Source: Gonapodya sp. JEL0774 (lineage: Eukaryota > Monoblepharomycota > Monoblepharidomycetes > Monoblepharidales > Gonapodyaceae). Taken from it: a DNA stretch of 64,000 nt. Location of the stretch: assembly GCA_027604505.1 (NCBI GenBank), contig JADIIX010000004.1, positions 62,001-126,000 on the forward strand, given 5' to 3'. Shown here in pieces: positions 1 to 11,647 of the stretch (position 1 is its first letter; the number at the start of each line of letters is the position of its first letter). The notes below the pieces were generated by a model. It was given only the letters and a program-made list of their open reading frames with translations, made no database searches and was not told where the DNA came from. The position numbers and the translations under genes are program-made.

Positions 1-3000
1 TTCAGTTTGTAGTGAATGAAGTACTGGATTTGGAGGTCAACCCACATTTTGCAGAGAAAGTACTTGGAACGGTTGGGAGAGCTTTTATGTCAGGGAACAT
101 GAGCGTTGACTCAAAGACAATAGTCGTTAGTATACTTGAAAACAAGACACTAATACCCACTCGCAAAGGAATGCGGTGAGTGGTTGGAGTGATTACAGAG
201 ATTCAGCTACTATACGTTGACTGCCCTTTTCCCAACATGAAAGGCTTCCTCGTCATGCATACTTTAAGAACGTTACACTTTTTGACGATCTTCCGGTGGT
301 TCACCTTTCCCAACCTAAAGCCGTGAACGAAATATTCCTCAAAGAGCTTGGAGTTCGCGATCACGTCGACTTGCAAATCGTATTGGACCGACTACAAGTT
401 TTGGACTGGGACCACGTGGAGCTTGTACATTGAAATCTTTTTCCTCGCCTTGTTCGATCCACTTCGCATCACCATTTGCATCATCTTCTCTCTAGGTGAA
501 GTACCTTGCCAGCGTGCAATCGAAACTGACAGAGCCGGAGTTGCGAAAGCTGCAAACCACCCCAATGTTCCCCAAAGACGGAGAATCTGCAGATGCAGCT
601 GTCCGATATAGAGCCGATCAGCTCTACTTTCCAGAAGATTCCTTGAGAAACATCAATATGCCACTCCTTGCGTGGCCTAAAGGACGGCTGCGACCCAACA
701 CAGATGAAGGCAAAATTATGACATTGCTCGGTCTTCAGAAGACAGTACCATTGGAAGTGTTGCTAGGGACCATTGCAGCCACAACAGATACTGGAACTCA
801 AGCTAAACTTCTGAATTACTTTATTGACAACCACCGCACCGTTTACGCTAACGTTTATCATCCGTCCAAAGTGCCCCATAAGTTTCTCCCAGTGCAGAAT
901 TCTGGTGTCCTCGCCAATCCGTTGGAAGTCTTCGCAGATCCCCAATGCGCAGTCATGGGATATTTGGTCCTCAAAGAAAATCTCAGACCGGTCGCAGATC
1001 AATTCGGTGTCCGCCAGCGGCCGGATGTGAATGCGTGTGTCGAACGATTGAGGACCAAGCCACCTCAAGATGCCAAGGAGGCGGAGGCAGTTTTCAGTTG
1101 GCTCGCAAATCGTGTTGGCGAGTTTTCTAAGAGAGATTGGGCAGTCCTGGCGAAGGCCAAGATCGTACCAGTACGTCGCAAAGTTGCGAATGGAAAGGAA
1201 TTATACTCGCTCCAAGAACCAGAGAATGTTTACTTTGCTGGAGGAGGAGATTCGTAAGTTGCATTGGTGAGCATTCTCTCCTTAATAATCCCTGATACAG
1301 GTGCGTTCACGTGCCTCCTAAGCGTTTTCCTTGAAGATCTCGATATCATCGATTTTGGACCATCGGCGAATGTGTTTCTCCGTGCATGCGGTGTTCTTAG
1401 TGAGCCATCGCCTCTTGATATCGCCCGTAAGGTACTTCAAAATCCTCCAGAGTATCTTCAACGCGTCAAGATCGAAAAGTACATTGGATTAATCCGAAAA
1501 ATAGCGACATTGACGTTAAGCAGCACGAATCTATTAAGTGACATGACTCGAGTGCCTTGGCTCATTGGTTTTGTTAGTGAAGGAGTTGGGGACGACCAAA
1601 AGGTTGTCTTCAAACTGGGGAAGGCGGGAGACATTTATCTGGTGGACGACTCTGTGCTTAAGCAGCTGTTCAATCCCTTGACGTGGGTGTGGTACTCACT
1701 TGTGTTCTGCGATGTGAGCATACACTTGCGCTTCGCAATTATCATTCTGAAAGGTGTCCAATGGAAACTCTCATGGAGGAATTTTACGAGCGACTTGGCT
1801 CCAAGTGGCTTTCTCGCTGTGTTACTGAACAGCTAGTTCCCGTGGGGAGTCTGGCAAAAACTACTCGCACAAAACAGTTGCAGGAACTTATCCACTCTCG
1901 AGCTCCTTTACTAATGTATGACGCATCTGGACGCCATTCTCGGGACATCTTACCGGAAGCACAGCAGACTCTTCAAAACCTCGTGGTCAGCGAGGTGCGC
2001 GAAATAGAGGTCAGGCGGACCTTCCATGGGATCCTCAAATCAGAATCTACAAGTGCGTGCCTAGGGAAAGACAAAGCACAAAAAACTCAATGGTATCTGC
2101 TTGTATCAAGCAAGCAGCCTGAGGTGGATTATTTTGGTGGGTTAAATCATTTGTGCACCACTTTTGATTTTTGAGTAATCCTCTGTGCAGACGTCGCGCA
2201 AGCACTTGGACGTATTCTGTTCAAAAGGCCACGATTAAGTGACTCACTCCTCCTTTCAACGCTCCTTTCGACCTCTATTGTGAATTTGCGACGGAAAGGA
2301 TTTCCCGTCGATCGCATCTTAAATAGAGGTGCTCTGTCGGCAGATTTACAACCCATATCGGCATTGAGCAATCCATCACCATCGACTGGAGTACCACCAA
2401 CGTCGCCGATGGACGACAAAATCTTCAATAATTCCTCGTGGAACAGCCCACAGGATCCTCTGGACCGCCATTTGTCTAGCGGCCCAAACAAAGAACTTGA
2501 TACTGTGGTCGAGAACAAAGTTCGCAATGTTATGGCACTCTTTCCCGACGCCGAAGAAGATGCAGTTCGTCGTCTTCTTTCATCCTCAGATGAGGAGGAA
2601 GTCATCAATCGCTTCCTCGATCAAGGATATCCGAAAGCCGGACAAATTGACCCACGCGCGACTTCAAAACCGACGAATGCAGAGGCACGGGATACAACTG
2701 TGTCAAATCCACCGATGACTCAAGACTTGGATGCCGATGGCTCTCTGAATAGGCTTTACGACAATGTCAAATCGTGGCTCGGAATGGACTCTCGATCCCG
2801 ACACAGCGAACGTCCGACATCCGTCCCAGGTGCGTGGACAACCACCCCACCAATGGTGAATCCCAGCGTACAATCAAATACACCGGATCGACCTCCTTTG
2901 ACCGTTGACCCTGGATTTGTTACTCGCTTGCGGGCGAACCTGGAGAGGTCGGTGAGTATCCCAGCGCATAAAAGCTTGTCGCACTGCTCGACGTGACACT

Positions 3001-3813
3001 GGATCATCATTGAACGGCAGATTGAATCCCTTCGTCCTGCTGCAGAGGGAGATTTTGAGGCAATAATACCTCCCGAACAGGCTGATGACCTTGCACCTGG
3101 TGCCCGGGGGGATTTCTGCAACCCTATACAGGCATCAGACTTGGTACTTGTAGGTGAAGTGAATGGCGTGCAGGTCTTTTGTGAGAAGGGGTCAGGGGTC
3201 CATGGGAGCAGAACAGTAGAGGACATGCTAGCGGACGGAACCATGGCACGGTTCATTGCACTCCTGGGAAAGCTTGCGATCAATGTTTTTGGAATGAAGA
3301 AGATTGGGGTTATCAAGGTATGGTGGGACTCTGAGGGTGCCATCGTTGCATGTGAGTCCATCCATCCCCTTATCAATGCAATGCGCCTGTTTTTGACAAT
3401 TATCACTCGCAGTCAATCGAAACAGATCACTTTTCTTTAATGTAAGATACTATAAGGGATGGCATGACTGGTCGGCTGACAGTCAACCCAATGAGAAGTG
3501 GAGAGATGCGATGATTTATTGGTTTATGGTGAGCAAGGGGTACCAATTTCAGACCATCTGATGGTGACACGACGTGTTTTCGAATTTTGTGCGCGCTCCT
3601 TCTCTGCCGAAGGTCTTCTGTCACGAGATGGCTGTGAGTTTTCGTTCGGAAGATCAACCATTTTCATCCTAATTTATTGGGACACCCTCGTCCCTCGCGC
3701 AGCACAACTTCACGGGACTTCACAATGCCGACCACGAGTTTTACTTATCCTCATTCGCAGAACAGTATATGCATAAACTGATTAAACTTATGATGTCCTA
3801 CAGTCAATCATAG
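1..3813 (+). CDS. DUF3684 / sacsin-like giant protein, 3' part (5' end outside window)
   Basis: The gene is open at the left edge; bases 1-5 (ttcag) may be a splice acceptor. Exons are about 6-175, 244-424, 496-1253, 1323-1691, 1754-2136, 2191-2951, 3021-3351, 3413-3528, 3613-3633 and 3703-3813, with phase consistent throughout. I recognise the C-terminal part of the fungal DUF3684 family, whose N-terminus (not in the window) carries an Hsp90-like ATPase fold. Landmarks are DFGPSANVFLRACGV, the KRPRLSDS...RRKGFPVDRIL segment, then a CUE-like helical stretch (VRNVMALFPDAEEDAVRRLL) at about 2516-2580. The C-terminus reads CHEMAHNFTGLHNADHEFY, a metalloprotease-like HExxH with a third His. The 21-nt exon 3613-3633 encodes that HExxH core. 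The molecular function of the family is not established, so I make no functional call beyond family membership. Confidence 0.72.
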
Positions 3814-3900
3814 TAGAATCCTAGAAAAAGTAGAACCCAATCAATGCAAGTTGAAATAATGAATGTCTCCTATGAACTACAAATAATTGCCTGGTCACCT

Positions 3901-6718
3901 TCACATTAATGGGGCGTTCTTCTTCTTGGTCTTCTTGGATTTAAACAAAACATCCTCATCATCGTCACTGTCAATATCTTCCATTTCATCTTTCTCTGTA
4001 CCTAACCCTTCCAAGAATCCTTGGCCCAAACCCTTCACTAAACCTCCTATTCCCCCTCCCACGGCATTGCCATATGTAGTAAAAGCATTCTTCCCGACCT
4101 CGTACATACCTCCCGCGGCAACTTCTGCTCCACCTCCATGCTCGGTCCCATCGACATCCACTAGTTGGGCGCGCGGATGAAGCACTTTGCTCCCTGCCAC
4201 TTCGGCGCTAGCAAGTAAAGTACCACCCAAAGAATCAAGAGAGCTCGTAACTGAGAGAAAGGCTGAGAGTGTCGAGCGGGCAATCGTGCGAACAGCGGAA
4301 ATTGATTGACTAGGGTGCTCGTCAATTGGATTGGCAATCTTGGCTTTACCAAGATGATCTTCAGTTCCGATTTCGATTGCATTCTGTGTCCCGTTCGCTC
4401 CTACTTTGCTGTATTGTCCGGAGTCGTTGCCAATGGTTGATGTGATCGCAGTTTCCCTCAATCCCACGGTTCCGATAATCCCCGCCCCCCTACCCGTCTT
4501 CCCTCTCTTCGCTACTATCTCCGCCCCCCCCATTAGGGCCTCTCCGAATCCTCGGCCAGCGACCTCACCAAAGCTTTTCAGTCCGTCTGCGGCGCTCCCT
4601 GACATCTCTGCGGCGACGACCGAAACACCTTTAAGTTCCAACACTGCACGCACAGTATGGACATTAGATGCAAAGCTATTTGCTGCCCGAGCGACGCGGT
4701 TCATGGTGGCTTTTGAAGAGGGGTGAGTGATGAACTTCGAGTCGACCATTGCGGACTCGTCAGTATCAAGGATGGTGGCTCGAAGGATTGGTGCACTCGA
4801 GATGGCAGTGGTTGGGTGTGGCGATGAATGGGAGTGCGAGGGAAAAGTACCTTGAGGATCCACAGGCTGGGACAGAAATGGTATGGGCGGCTCAATTTGC
4901 GAACCCTTTCGAGGTGGCTCATGAACGGTCTTTCCTGGGACGGACGAGAAGGAGGATGCACTTGAGAACTGATCGCCATCTGCTTCCGGTATGGGCATGT
5001 CTAATAGGGATGAAGTATTTCCACATGGAGGCGACTGGAGTCCCGAATAGAGACAGGGGGAGGTTGCCAAAGGGGATGCAGTAGACTGGACAGGAGCTTG
5101 CGGTGGGCAGTAATCCAAAGCAAAAGGGTTTGTTGAATGATAGATGTCTGGTGGTGAAGGAGGGACCTCGTAAATAGGATCGAAAGGGTTTGTGGAAGGC
5201 GCTAAACAACAAAAACGTAGAATGTGAAAGTTTGAGAAGGGGTAGGATGAACTCTTGTCCTAAGAGAAACGCAACCCGAGCAATACCGAAAAGGCTGCCC
5301 GTGGCTCCTGGTTGGCTTTCGGATATCCGTTTGACGATGGTATCCGCGACTACATAATCACACTAACCTTTTGCACCAACCGCAATCACATCCCCGTCCA
5401 TATCAATCAAGTCCACACCAATTTCCTTTCCTCGCATCTTGCTCATCCTCCTCTGGTCCATCTTGCCCTTCACTTTCACCACAGCGTCCTCCATCCCGAT
5501 CCGCGCTTTGCCTGCTGCGTGGCCCGCCAGCTCTATGGCTGCACCTGCAACACCTGCAGTAACGAGGACGACAGACCCAACCCAGGCACCAGTGGATTCG
5601 ATGGCCGACGCAATGACGGGGACGGAAGTGGGTCCTGGCGCCTTGGTATGGTTCGGAGGGAGAGGAGGCGGAGGTTGTGCGTTCGGTGCGGGTAGTTCTG
5701 GAATTGAGGAGTAAGAAGAGGGGCTACGTGAGGATCGGGGTGGCACTGGAGACTCAGGTCTGGGTTTGGTGTAGGAAGGCGGAGGTGCGGGAGCTTTCCG
5801 CGGGAGAGGCGGCCTATGAACGGAGGACGAGGGAGCACTTTCACAACTTGCATTGTCTGAATCTTCCAAATCCGAGACAGCCTCGCCGCCAAGGGCAGTG
5901 CGTTTTATCTGGTTTGATGGGAGGCCCGAGGTGAAAGGCTGAGATTTTGAAAGAGGGGGAGGGACCTTCGATTTGGAACCAATAACAGGCACTAAGCCAG
6001 TGCTCGCGGTTGTGGTGGATTCCAGACTAGGTAGTGTCCTTGTTTTCAATTCGGGGATCGTGAGTGTGGGTGATAATTGTTCCTTCGGGCTCTGAATAGA
6101 TAGAAGGGTAAAGAGCACATCACCCAGGGCCTCTGATTCTTGTTGAGACTCCTGATTCGAAGCACCCAGGATCTGGAACTGCAGAGTCACGGGGTCCGAG
6201 GATCCTCGCAGGTGTACAGGTGTGAGCAGCCATTCAAAGGTGATGAAGGATCCAACATCATTACTATCCCCTCCATTTTCCGAGTTTTGAATGGAGAACT
6301 TCTTCACTTTGGTGCCTTGCACGAGGTCGAGTGTGAGTTGCTCCTCCTGACCTCCATTCCAAGGTTCGGGATTCGGAAAGAACACGAGAGAGACGACTGG
6401 TCGCGGAGCCAACTGGGACAACGGATCCACGCTTGAGAGAGGGGGATTCTGAAGTGCTGGTACGATGCCCGAATAAGCGGACTCCGAACCTGCATGTGCG
6501 CTTCCGTCACTTGCAACCTCAACATGCAGCATCCCCTGGCGCCACCTGGACATTGCCCGGGGCAGAAACAAAGACGAGGTCACTTTGAGTGCCACACAGT
6601 CCACGGAAAAAACAGAGGTCGAAGACTTCGAAGCCTCCGTTCCACTCTTCCAGCCAGTTTCGCTGGGAGAGGTGATTGAGACTCTTGTCACCCGCGACTC
6701 GCTTGCGTTTGCAGTCAT
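3901..6718 (-). CDS. Spartin-like senescence-domain protein
   Basis: Two exons, 5368-6718 and 3901-5201, encode about 883 residues. The N-terminal 200 residues look folded but have no recognised domain. Residues about 290-430 are Pro/Ser-rich and include a PPSY (PPxY-type) motif. The Ala/Gly-rich helices at about 370-450 (AWVGSVVLVTAGVAGAAIEL) and 615-883 (SVVAAEMSGSAADGL, then NAFTTYGNAVGGGIGGLVKG) match the character of the senescence/spartin domain, including its closing segment. That domain binds lipid droplets or membranes in spartin. About 165 low-complexity residues with two STNPF motifs (NPF, typical EH-domain ligands) split the domain. The C-terminus is acidic then Lys-rich. The ATG at 6718 is the first in frame, and an upstream exon cannot be excluded. 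The gene converges on DUF3684 with an 87-bp gap. Confidence 0.6.
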
Positions 6719-7117
6719 AGCAGCAAGCGGCGTCGAGATAGGGAAGGAGGTGTTGATGCACTCAAATGATTACGGTTTCGGTTTGAACCGTTTTCACATG
6801 TGAATCCTGCCCGCTGGTTTTCATACAATCATGGCATCACCCAAAATCAATATTTCTGCTTTACACCCACCATCACCGATAAAATTATACATAGTTGGTT
6901 CTCTTCTGCTTCCACTACCTGGAATCACTACATACATATCAAATTTTCTCAACTTCGAGTTTTCTTGCTCAAATATGTATTTGAACGTCGAACTTTACAG
7001 CAAGTTCCTTACGATGTCCACATATTATCAACACGGAAGCAACAACGATTTGTCCATGTTTGGTGAAATTTCGGGCAGAAAAATATGTGCAACTATTGTA
7101 TCAACCTGATCAATATG
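6719..7117. other. Intergenic gap, no gene seen
   Basis: AT-rich spacer between the divergent starts of the spartin-like gene and membrane-protein copy 1. It must hold both promoters, but I see no clear motif or repeat. Confidence 0.5.
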
Positions 7118-8505
7118 ATGGCAGCTTTTCCTTCGGGTGACAGGATAACAGAAAAAATCTCCTCTCTCGTCGAAGGATACTCCGTCGTGGGCAACCTCAG
7201 CAGTTTTGTATTTCATTGCAGGAAGTTGGTTTTTTGTACGCGCCGTACGCGGAAAGGGGAAGAGTCGCGGACTACTTTGGATTGCTGTCCCACTAACGCT
7301 GTTTTGCTTCTGTGAGTTGACTTACCATGATGTCGGCTCGCGAGAGACCTGGTGACTTTGTCATAAGCGAGGTGAAACTCGGGTGGAATTCACCAACAGC
7401 AATCTGAACATCACCGCATTTTGACACTCCTTCTATCCCCAAAGTGCGCACTGCCGCAAGTACGGTGCGGGTGCTACTCCCAAAGCATCCCACTCTAACT
7501 TACCTTTCGCTCTCCGATGCGCTGATTCTCATCGGGAACCCTTTCCTCATTCTTACACTATGTGAAGCCTGTCTTCTCTTTGTGCACCGTGCAAATGAAG
7601 CTACGTTGGCGCTTTTGGGGAGGCGAGCACTTGACTGGAGTAATCGTCTTGTCACAGCCACCTGGCTGTATCAGATTAGTGAGATCAGTCAGCTTCTCTC
7701 GTGTTTCTCTTTCTCTTATCATTTACATTGTGCAACCAGTCACTACCCTCATTCTTTCCATAATCAGTGTTTACGGTCCCATCTGCGCCTTCCTGCTTCT
7801 GTCACCCACGGTTGACATCAATTTCAAAGCGGGAATGAAACTCCCCCAGTACTACGGTACCGAATATATCACAATCGCAGGCTCAGCAATCTTGCTCGGG
7901 ATTGGTTTGTGGAGGTGCCGATCTGGCCTGCTGGAACACTCCAAACTTGCGATGGAGTTGACCGCAAGAAGTGTGGTGGAGGGCACTTCATCGGAGCTTC
8001 GGAGGATAACATCGAGGGGACTATCTAGTGGTCATGGTGGGGGTTCGACGCTGGATGTGTATTCCTTGGGGAGTCGGGGAGATGAGGGTGAGTTGCAGTG
8101 GAGAATAGAATCGTTTATCGCGAAGAGAAAAGTGCTGCATAATGTGAGTGATTTTGCTACCGAATGTCGCGATGCAATGTTGATTGATTGTCAAACACCA
8201 ATTTTTTGAAACGAAATTCAATTCCATGTACTTTTGTTCAGTCCTTCCAGCGTCTCCTTCTTCCCTCACTCCTCCTCGTTGTTATCCGCATTGCTTATTG
8301 CCCTTTTGTTGTATTCGATGAGAACTTCACTGCTGATCCTCGTTACGCCGAACCCGGGTGGTACATTGGAGTGGTTCTTATAGAGCAGCTTGTTCTCATG
8401 CTCTTTGCACACCCTGACCAATTACTGTACCTTGATATCCCTGCCGTTCGCTTGTTGCCAAGACGAGCAGTGGACGCTGCAACTTTGCCTGCTGCGGCGG
8501 GATGA
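7118..8505 (+). pseudogene. Multi-pass membrane protein, tandem copy 1, with +1 frameshift
   Basis: Exons 7118-7311, 7445-7678, 7740-8143 and 8242-8505 line up one-to-one with copy 2 (8943-10364). Exons 2 and 3 have identical lengths in both copies (234 and 404 nt). Exon 1 is 194 nt against 193 nt, and the reading frame changes between the start (..LVEGYS, as LVGYS in copy 2) and the rest of helix 1 (LYFIAGSWF, as LYLLTGCWF). A single extra base therefore breaks the frame near 7165-7205. Everything downstream is intact, including RGLLWIAVPLTLF, the RIAYCPF helix and the LYLDIPAVRLLPRR tail. This is either a young pseudogene, a sequencing error (a T run lies nearby) or an unusual start. If the frame is whole, the protein would be about 364 residues with 7-8 helices. 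Confidence 0.6.
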
Positions 8506-8942
8506 GGGGCCGAAAGGAAAGACATGTCCAATTTGGGTTGGACATATATTTGCGTCGGGCATTGGGTCTGGCAACCCACGTCATCAAGCACTGTAAACTC
8601 GTAATACTGCATGATAAACACATTTTTGACGAAATAAATGAATGAGGTCCCTCTCCTGCTTTCATTTGGCTGCTCGCTTAGTGAGTCGACGGTGTTCTTA
8701 CCAATTTTCTGTGCGAAATAAATTTTTTCTCACCTTCAATTTGTGAGTGCGAGACAAACTGTGAAATTAATTGCTGTATTTTGAAGCCCATTCAGTATAG
8801 TAATGATGATACTTTTAGAGTTCGGTTTTTCCTTGTGCCTCGTGCCGGGACACGGGCCGGGGAAATGGGTAACCTTCCCTGGGCATCATAAACTGTCATT
8901 GACGGCCCAACAGCAGAGGCATTTCGAAGGGATACTGGGGCG
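8506..8942. other. Spacer between tandem membrane-protein copies 1 and 2
   Basis: No ORF with coding character. The spacer presumably carries the terminator of copy 1 and the promoter of copy 2. No repeat flanking the duplication was recognised. Confidence 0.5.
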
Positions 8943-10364
8943 ATGGCCTCACAGGCACCGTCAGAAGAGGAGATCGCGGTGCGAATAAACAAATTGGTTG
9001 GCTATTCGATACCTGGCGCAGTTCTTTCCAGCATTCTCTATCTCCTCACAGGATGTTGGTTTTTGATATGTTGCGTAAAGAGAAGCAATCGTGGACTGCT
9101 TTGGATCGTGCTTCCGCTGACTCTGTTCTGTATGTGTGAGTGATTTGCATATTCACATTGACGCCCCACATACCAGGTTCACCCACCATTCATTCGAAAG
9201 CCCGCTTCGCGGCCCTCGTGGTACGCTCTCTCCTCCCAATGAGAGCGACTCCGGTCCTTCTTTCTACTTCCGAGGGGATGATTCTCATGGGGACCCCTTC
9301 CCTCCTGTTAGCACTCGCAGAGGCCTCACGTCTCTTTGCAGCCAGGGCGGATGACGCAGCCTTGGCATTCATCGGCAGGAACGCCCTCAGTTGGAGCAAC
9401 AGTTTTCAGGCAGTGAGCACGTTTTATCATGCAGGTGAATAGCGCCGGACTCGGTTGTCCCTTGAGTGGTCTCCGTCGCATACGGACAAGTAGAACGGAT
9501 AACTCGACGAAGATAAGCCTATGTGGAGGTGTCTCGTCGCTGCTGAGACGTCAATGAGGACGACTGGAGCATCATTCGAAAGCTAGCCTCTTTTTGAAAT
9601 CGGATTGCGTGCTCACCCTTAAAATCTTTTCAATACTCGACAGGCACTCTCACAGTACTGTTCCTCATCACATTGTACGGTCCGGCTTGTGCCTTCATAG
9701 TACTCATGCCCTCTCTTGATCCTGCCTTCAAATCCCCGTGGAAACTCCCACAATACTTGATCATTGAAGTTCTGGTTTTATTGGGCGCTGCTTGCAACCT
9801 CATTTTGGGCCTTTGGCGAAGTCGATCGCATCAGGAGCAACATCTTGTTGAAATGACTTCAAAGAGTGGAGATGAAAGCTCTTCTCGAGAGCTGAGAACT
9901 ACCGTCCCGCGGGCTATCCTGAGTCGAGAGGGGAGACCAGGCTCGTGGTCGGCAATGGATGTGGTATCGATTGGTTCTCGGGGTGAAGTGGGTGGACCGC
10001 TGTGGCGGACGGAATCTTTCTTGACAAAGAGGAAACAGCTGCGAAAGGTAAGTCTGCACTGGTGATAAGCCCGTCGGCATACATATTTAGATTGCTTCTA
10101 TGGTAGGCTGCTGTGACCCTACTTGTGCCCGCACTTCTTGTGACAATAATTCGCGTGATTTACTGTCCCTTTCTCGTGACTGATGAGAACTACACGAGTT
10201 CTCCACGATACACCGAACCTCTGTGGTATTTTGGTGTTGTACTTCCGGAACTCATAGTCTTAATCCTCTTCTCGTGGCCAGAACAGCTTTTGTACTTGGA
10301 CATTCCAGCAGTGCGATTACGACCGGGACGCAGAGCGCATGCAGGGGAACTTGCGTCGCACTAG
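8943..10364 (+). CDS. Multi-pass membrane protein, tandem copy 2, unnamed family
   Basis: Exons 8943-9135, 9201-9434, 9644-10047 and 10107-10364 give 362 residues with phase closed. The acceptor at 9200 was chosen because it aligns the protein with copies 1 and 3. Hydrophobic segments lie at about 20-42, 48-64, 92-115, 143-163, 183-204, 278-302 and 316-335, suggesting a 7-TM-like protein. A polar Ser/Arg/Gly-rich loop lies at about 205-277. The last helices hold RVIYCPF and WYFGVVLPELIVLIL, followed by a conserved basic tail LYLDIPAVRLRPGRR. I cannot name the family; the layout recalls fungal PTH11-, RTA1- or DUF7702-type proteins, but no diagnostic motif supports that. Intron 2 (209 nt) is long for this cluster. 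This is the only long-form copy with an intact frame. Confidence 0.72.
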
Positions 10365-10565
10365 CATTGTTATTCACGATATTGCAGTCACGTACTTGTG
10401 CCATCGCTGATCAATCCTTTTATGGGGGGGGTGTCGCTAATAATAATGACATAATAGATTTACGAAGTTATGCCCAAGGGAACGGTAAGGTCTCGCAATA
10501 AACGAGGAATGGCTATAAGTCCCAGATGCAATATCGGCTCGGATGAGAATTCAACCGCCAGAACG

Positions 10566-11491
10566 ATGCATCGAATCTCAGCAGTTTCAACCCATCTTTC
10601 CAAGCCTATCATATCTGCAAACCCAACTACTGCTCAAGCTATGGCATCAGTTTATGACTTTGTTCCCCTCGATGCGAAAAAACAGCCGTTCAATTTTGCC
10701 AATTTGAAAGGAAAGGTGAAGCGATCGCAGGTTCTGTTCTGCGGGTACTCGTCTCTGATGGACTCAGTTGACCAGGTCGTTCTTATCGTCAATGTCGCGA
10801 GCGCCTGTGGGCTGACCCCGCAGTACGCGTGAGCATTCGCGTACATTTGGCAGGGCAGTGTTTTGGAACGCTAAAATTCTTGCGACAGCGGTCTCCAAGC
10901 TCTTTACGACAAATATAGCTCTAAGGGATTGGAGATTGTTGGGTAAGCTTGTTGACGTGGTCTTCACATTATGAGAGGAGAAACAACGCAACCTGTTGCC
11001 ACTTCGCGAACAGATTTCCTTGCAACCAGGTGATTTCTCCCAGCAGGCACATCGTACAATTTGTTTCCTCCTCGTAATAGGTTATATTTCTTCCATTTTC
11101 ATTCAGTTCGGAGCTCAGGAGCCTGGGTCTGAGGAGCAAATCCTCACATTCTGCTCTAACAAATATAATGTGACATTCCCGATCATGAAGAAGATTGAGT
11201 GAGCTATTGTTGGAATCTCTCCATACATGTTCTTGGACTGACTTACCATTCATACAAGGGTGAACGGATCCAATGCTGACGGTTTGTACAAGTTCTTGAA
11301 ATCCACAGCAGGCGGTGGTGAAATCACTTGGAACTTCGAGGTTCGTGGTCTCGTATTCAAGCATTGTCATTTCCTTTCTAAAAAGACCGGACTCTCAGAA
11401 ATTCCTGGTCCGCAAAGACGGAACCATTGAACGATTTAGCCCGAGGAAAACCCCACAGGAGTTGGAAGCTGTCATTGCCGGACTTCTTTAA
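10566..11491 (+). CDS. Glutathione peroxidase / thiol peroxidase
   Basis: Seven exons (10566-10715, 10776-10828, 10889-10942, 11014-11029, 11107-11198, 11259-11340, 11399-11491) give 179 residues. The family signatures are all present: ASACGLTPQY with the peroxidatic Cys (not Sec), FPCNQFGAQEPG, FCSNKYNVTFPIMKKI with the likely resolving Cys, and WNFEKFLV. It reduces peroxides, probably with thioredoxin as donor, as yeast Gpx3-type enzymes do. The first ATG adds about 25 residues rich in Ser/Thr/His/Arg before MASVYDF at 10641, which resembles a mitochondrial presequence; starting at the second Met would give a cytosolic form. Exon 4 is only 16 nt and encodes FPCNQ. The gene lies between membrane-protein copies 2 and 3 on the same strand. 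Confidence 0.92.
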
Positions 11492-11647
11492 ATATATGTA
11501 TTTTGGCTAGAATGCATGTATCCATCCAAATGGTCGATATTGTTCAACAAACCGACTGATATTTCCCGGCTGACATGACCAACCCTAGTTACTCCGGAAC
11601 CCTTCGCAATATAAAGAGGACCGAGCTTTCGCGACAAATAAACCGCG

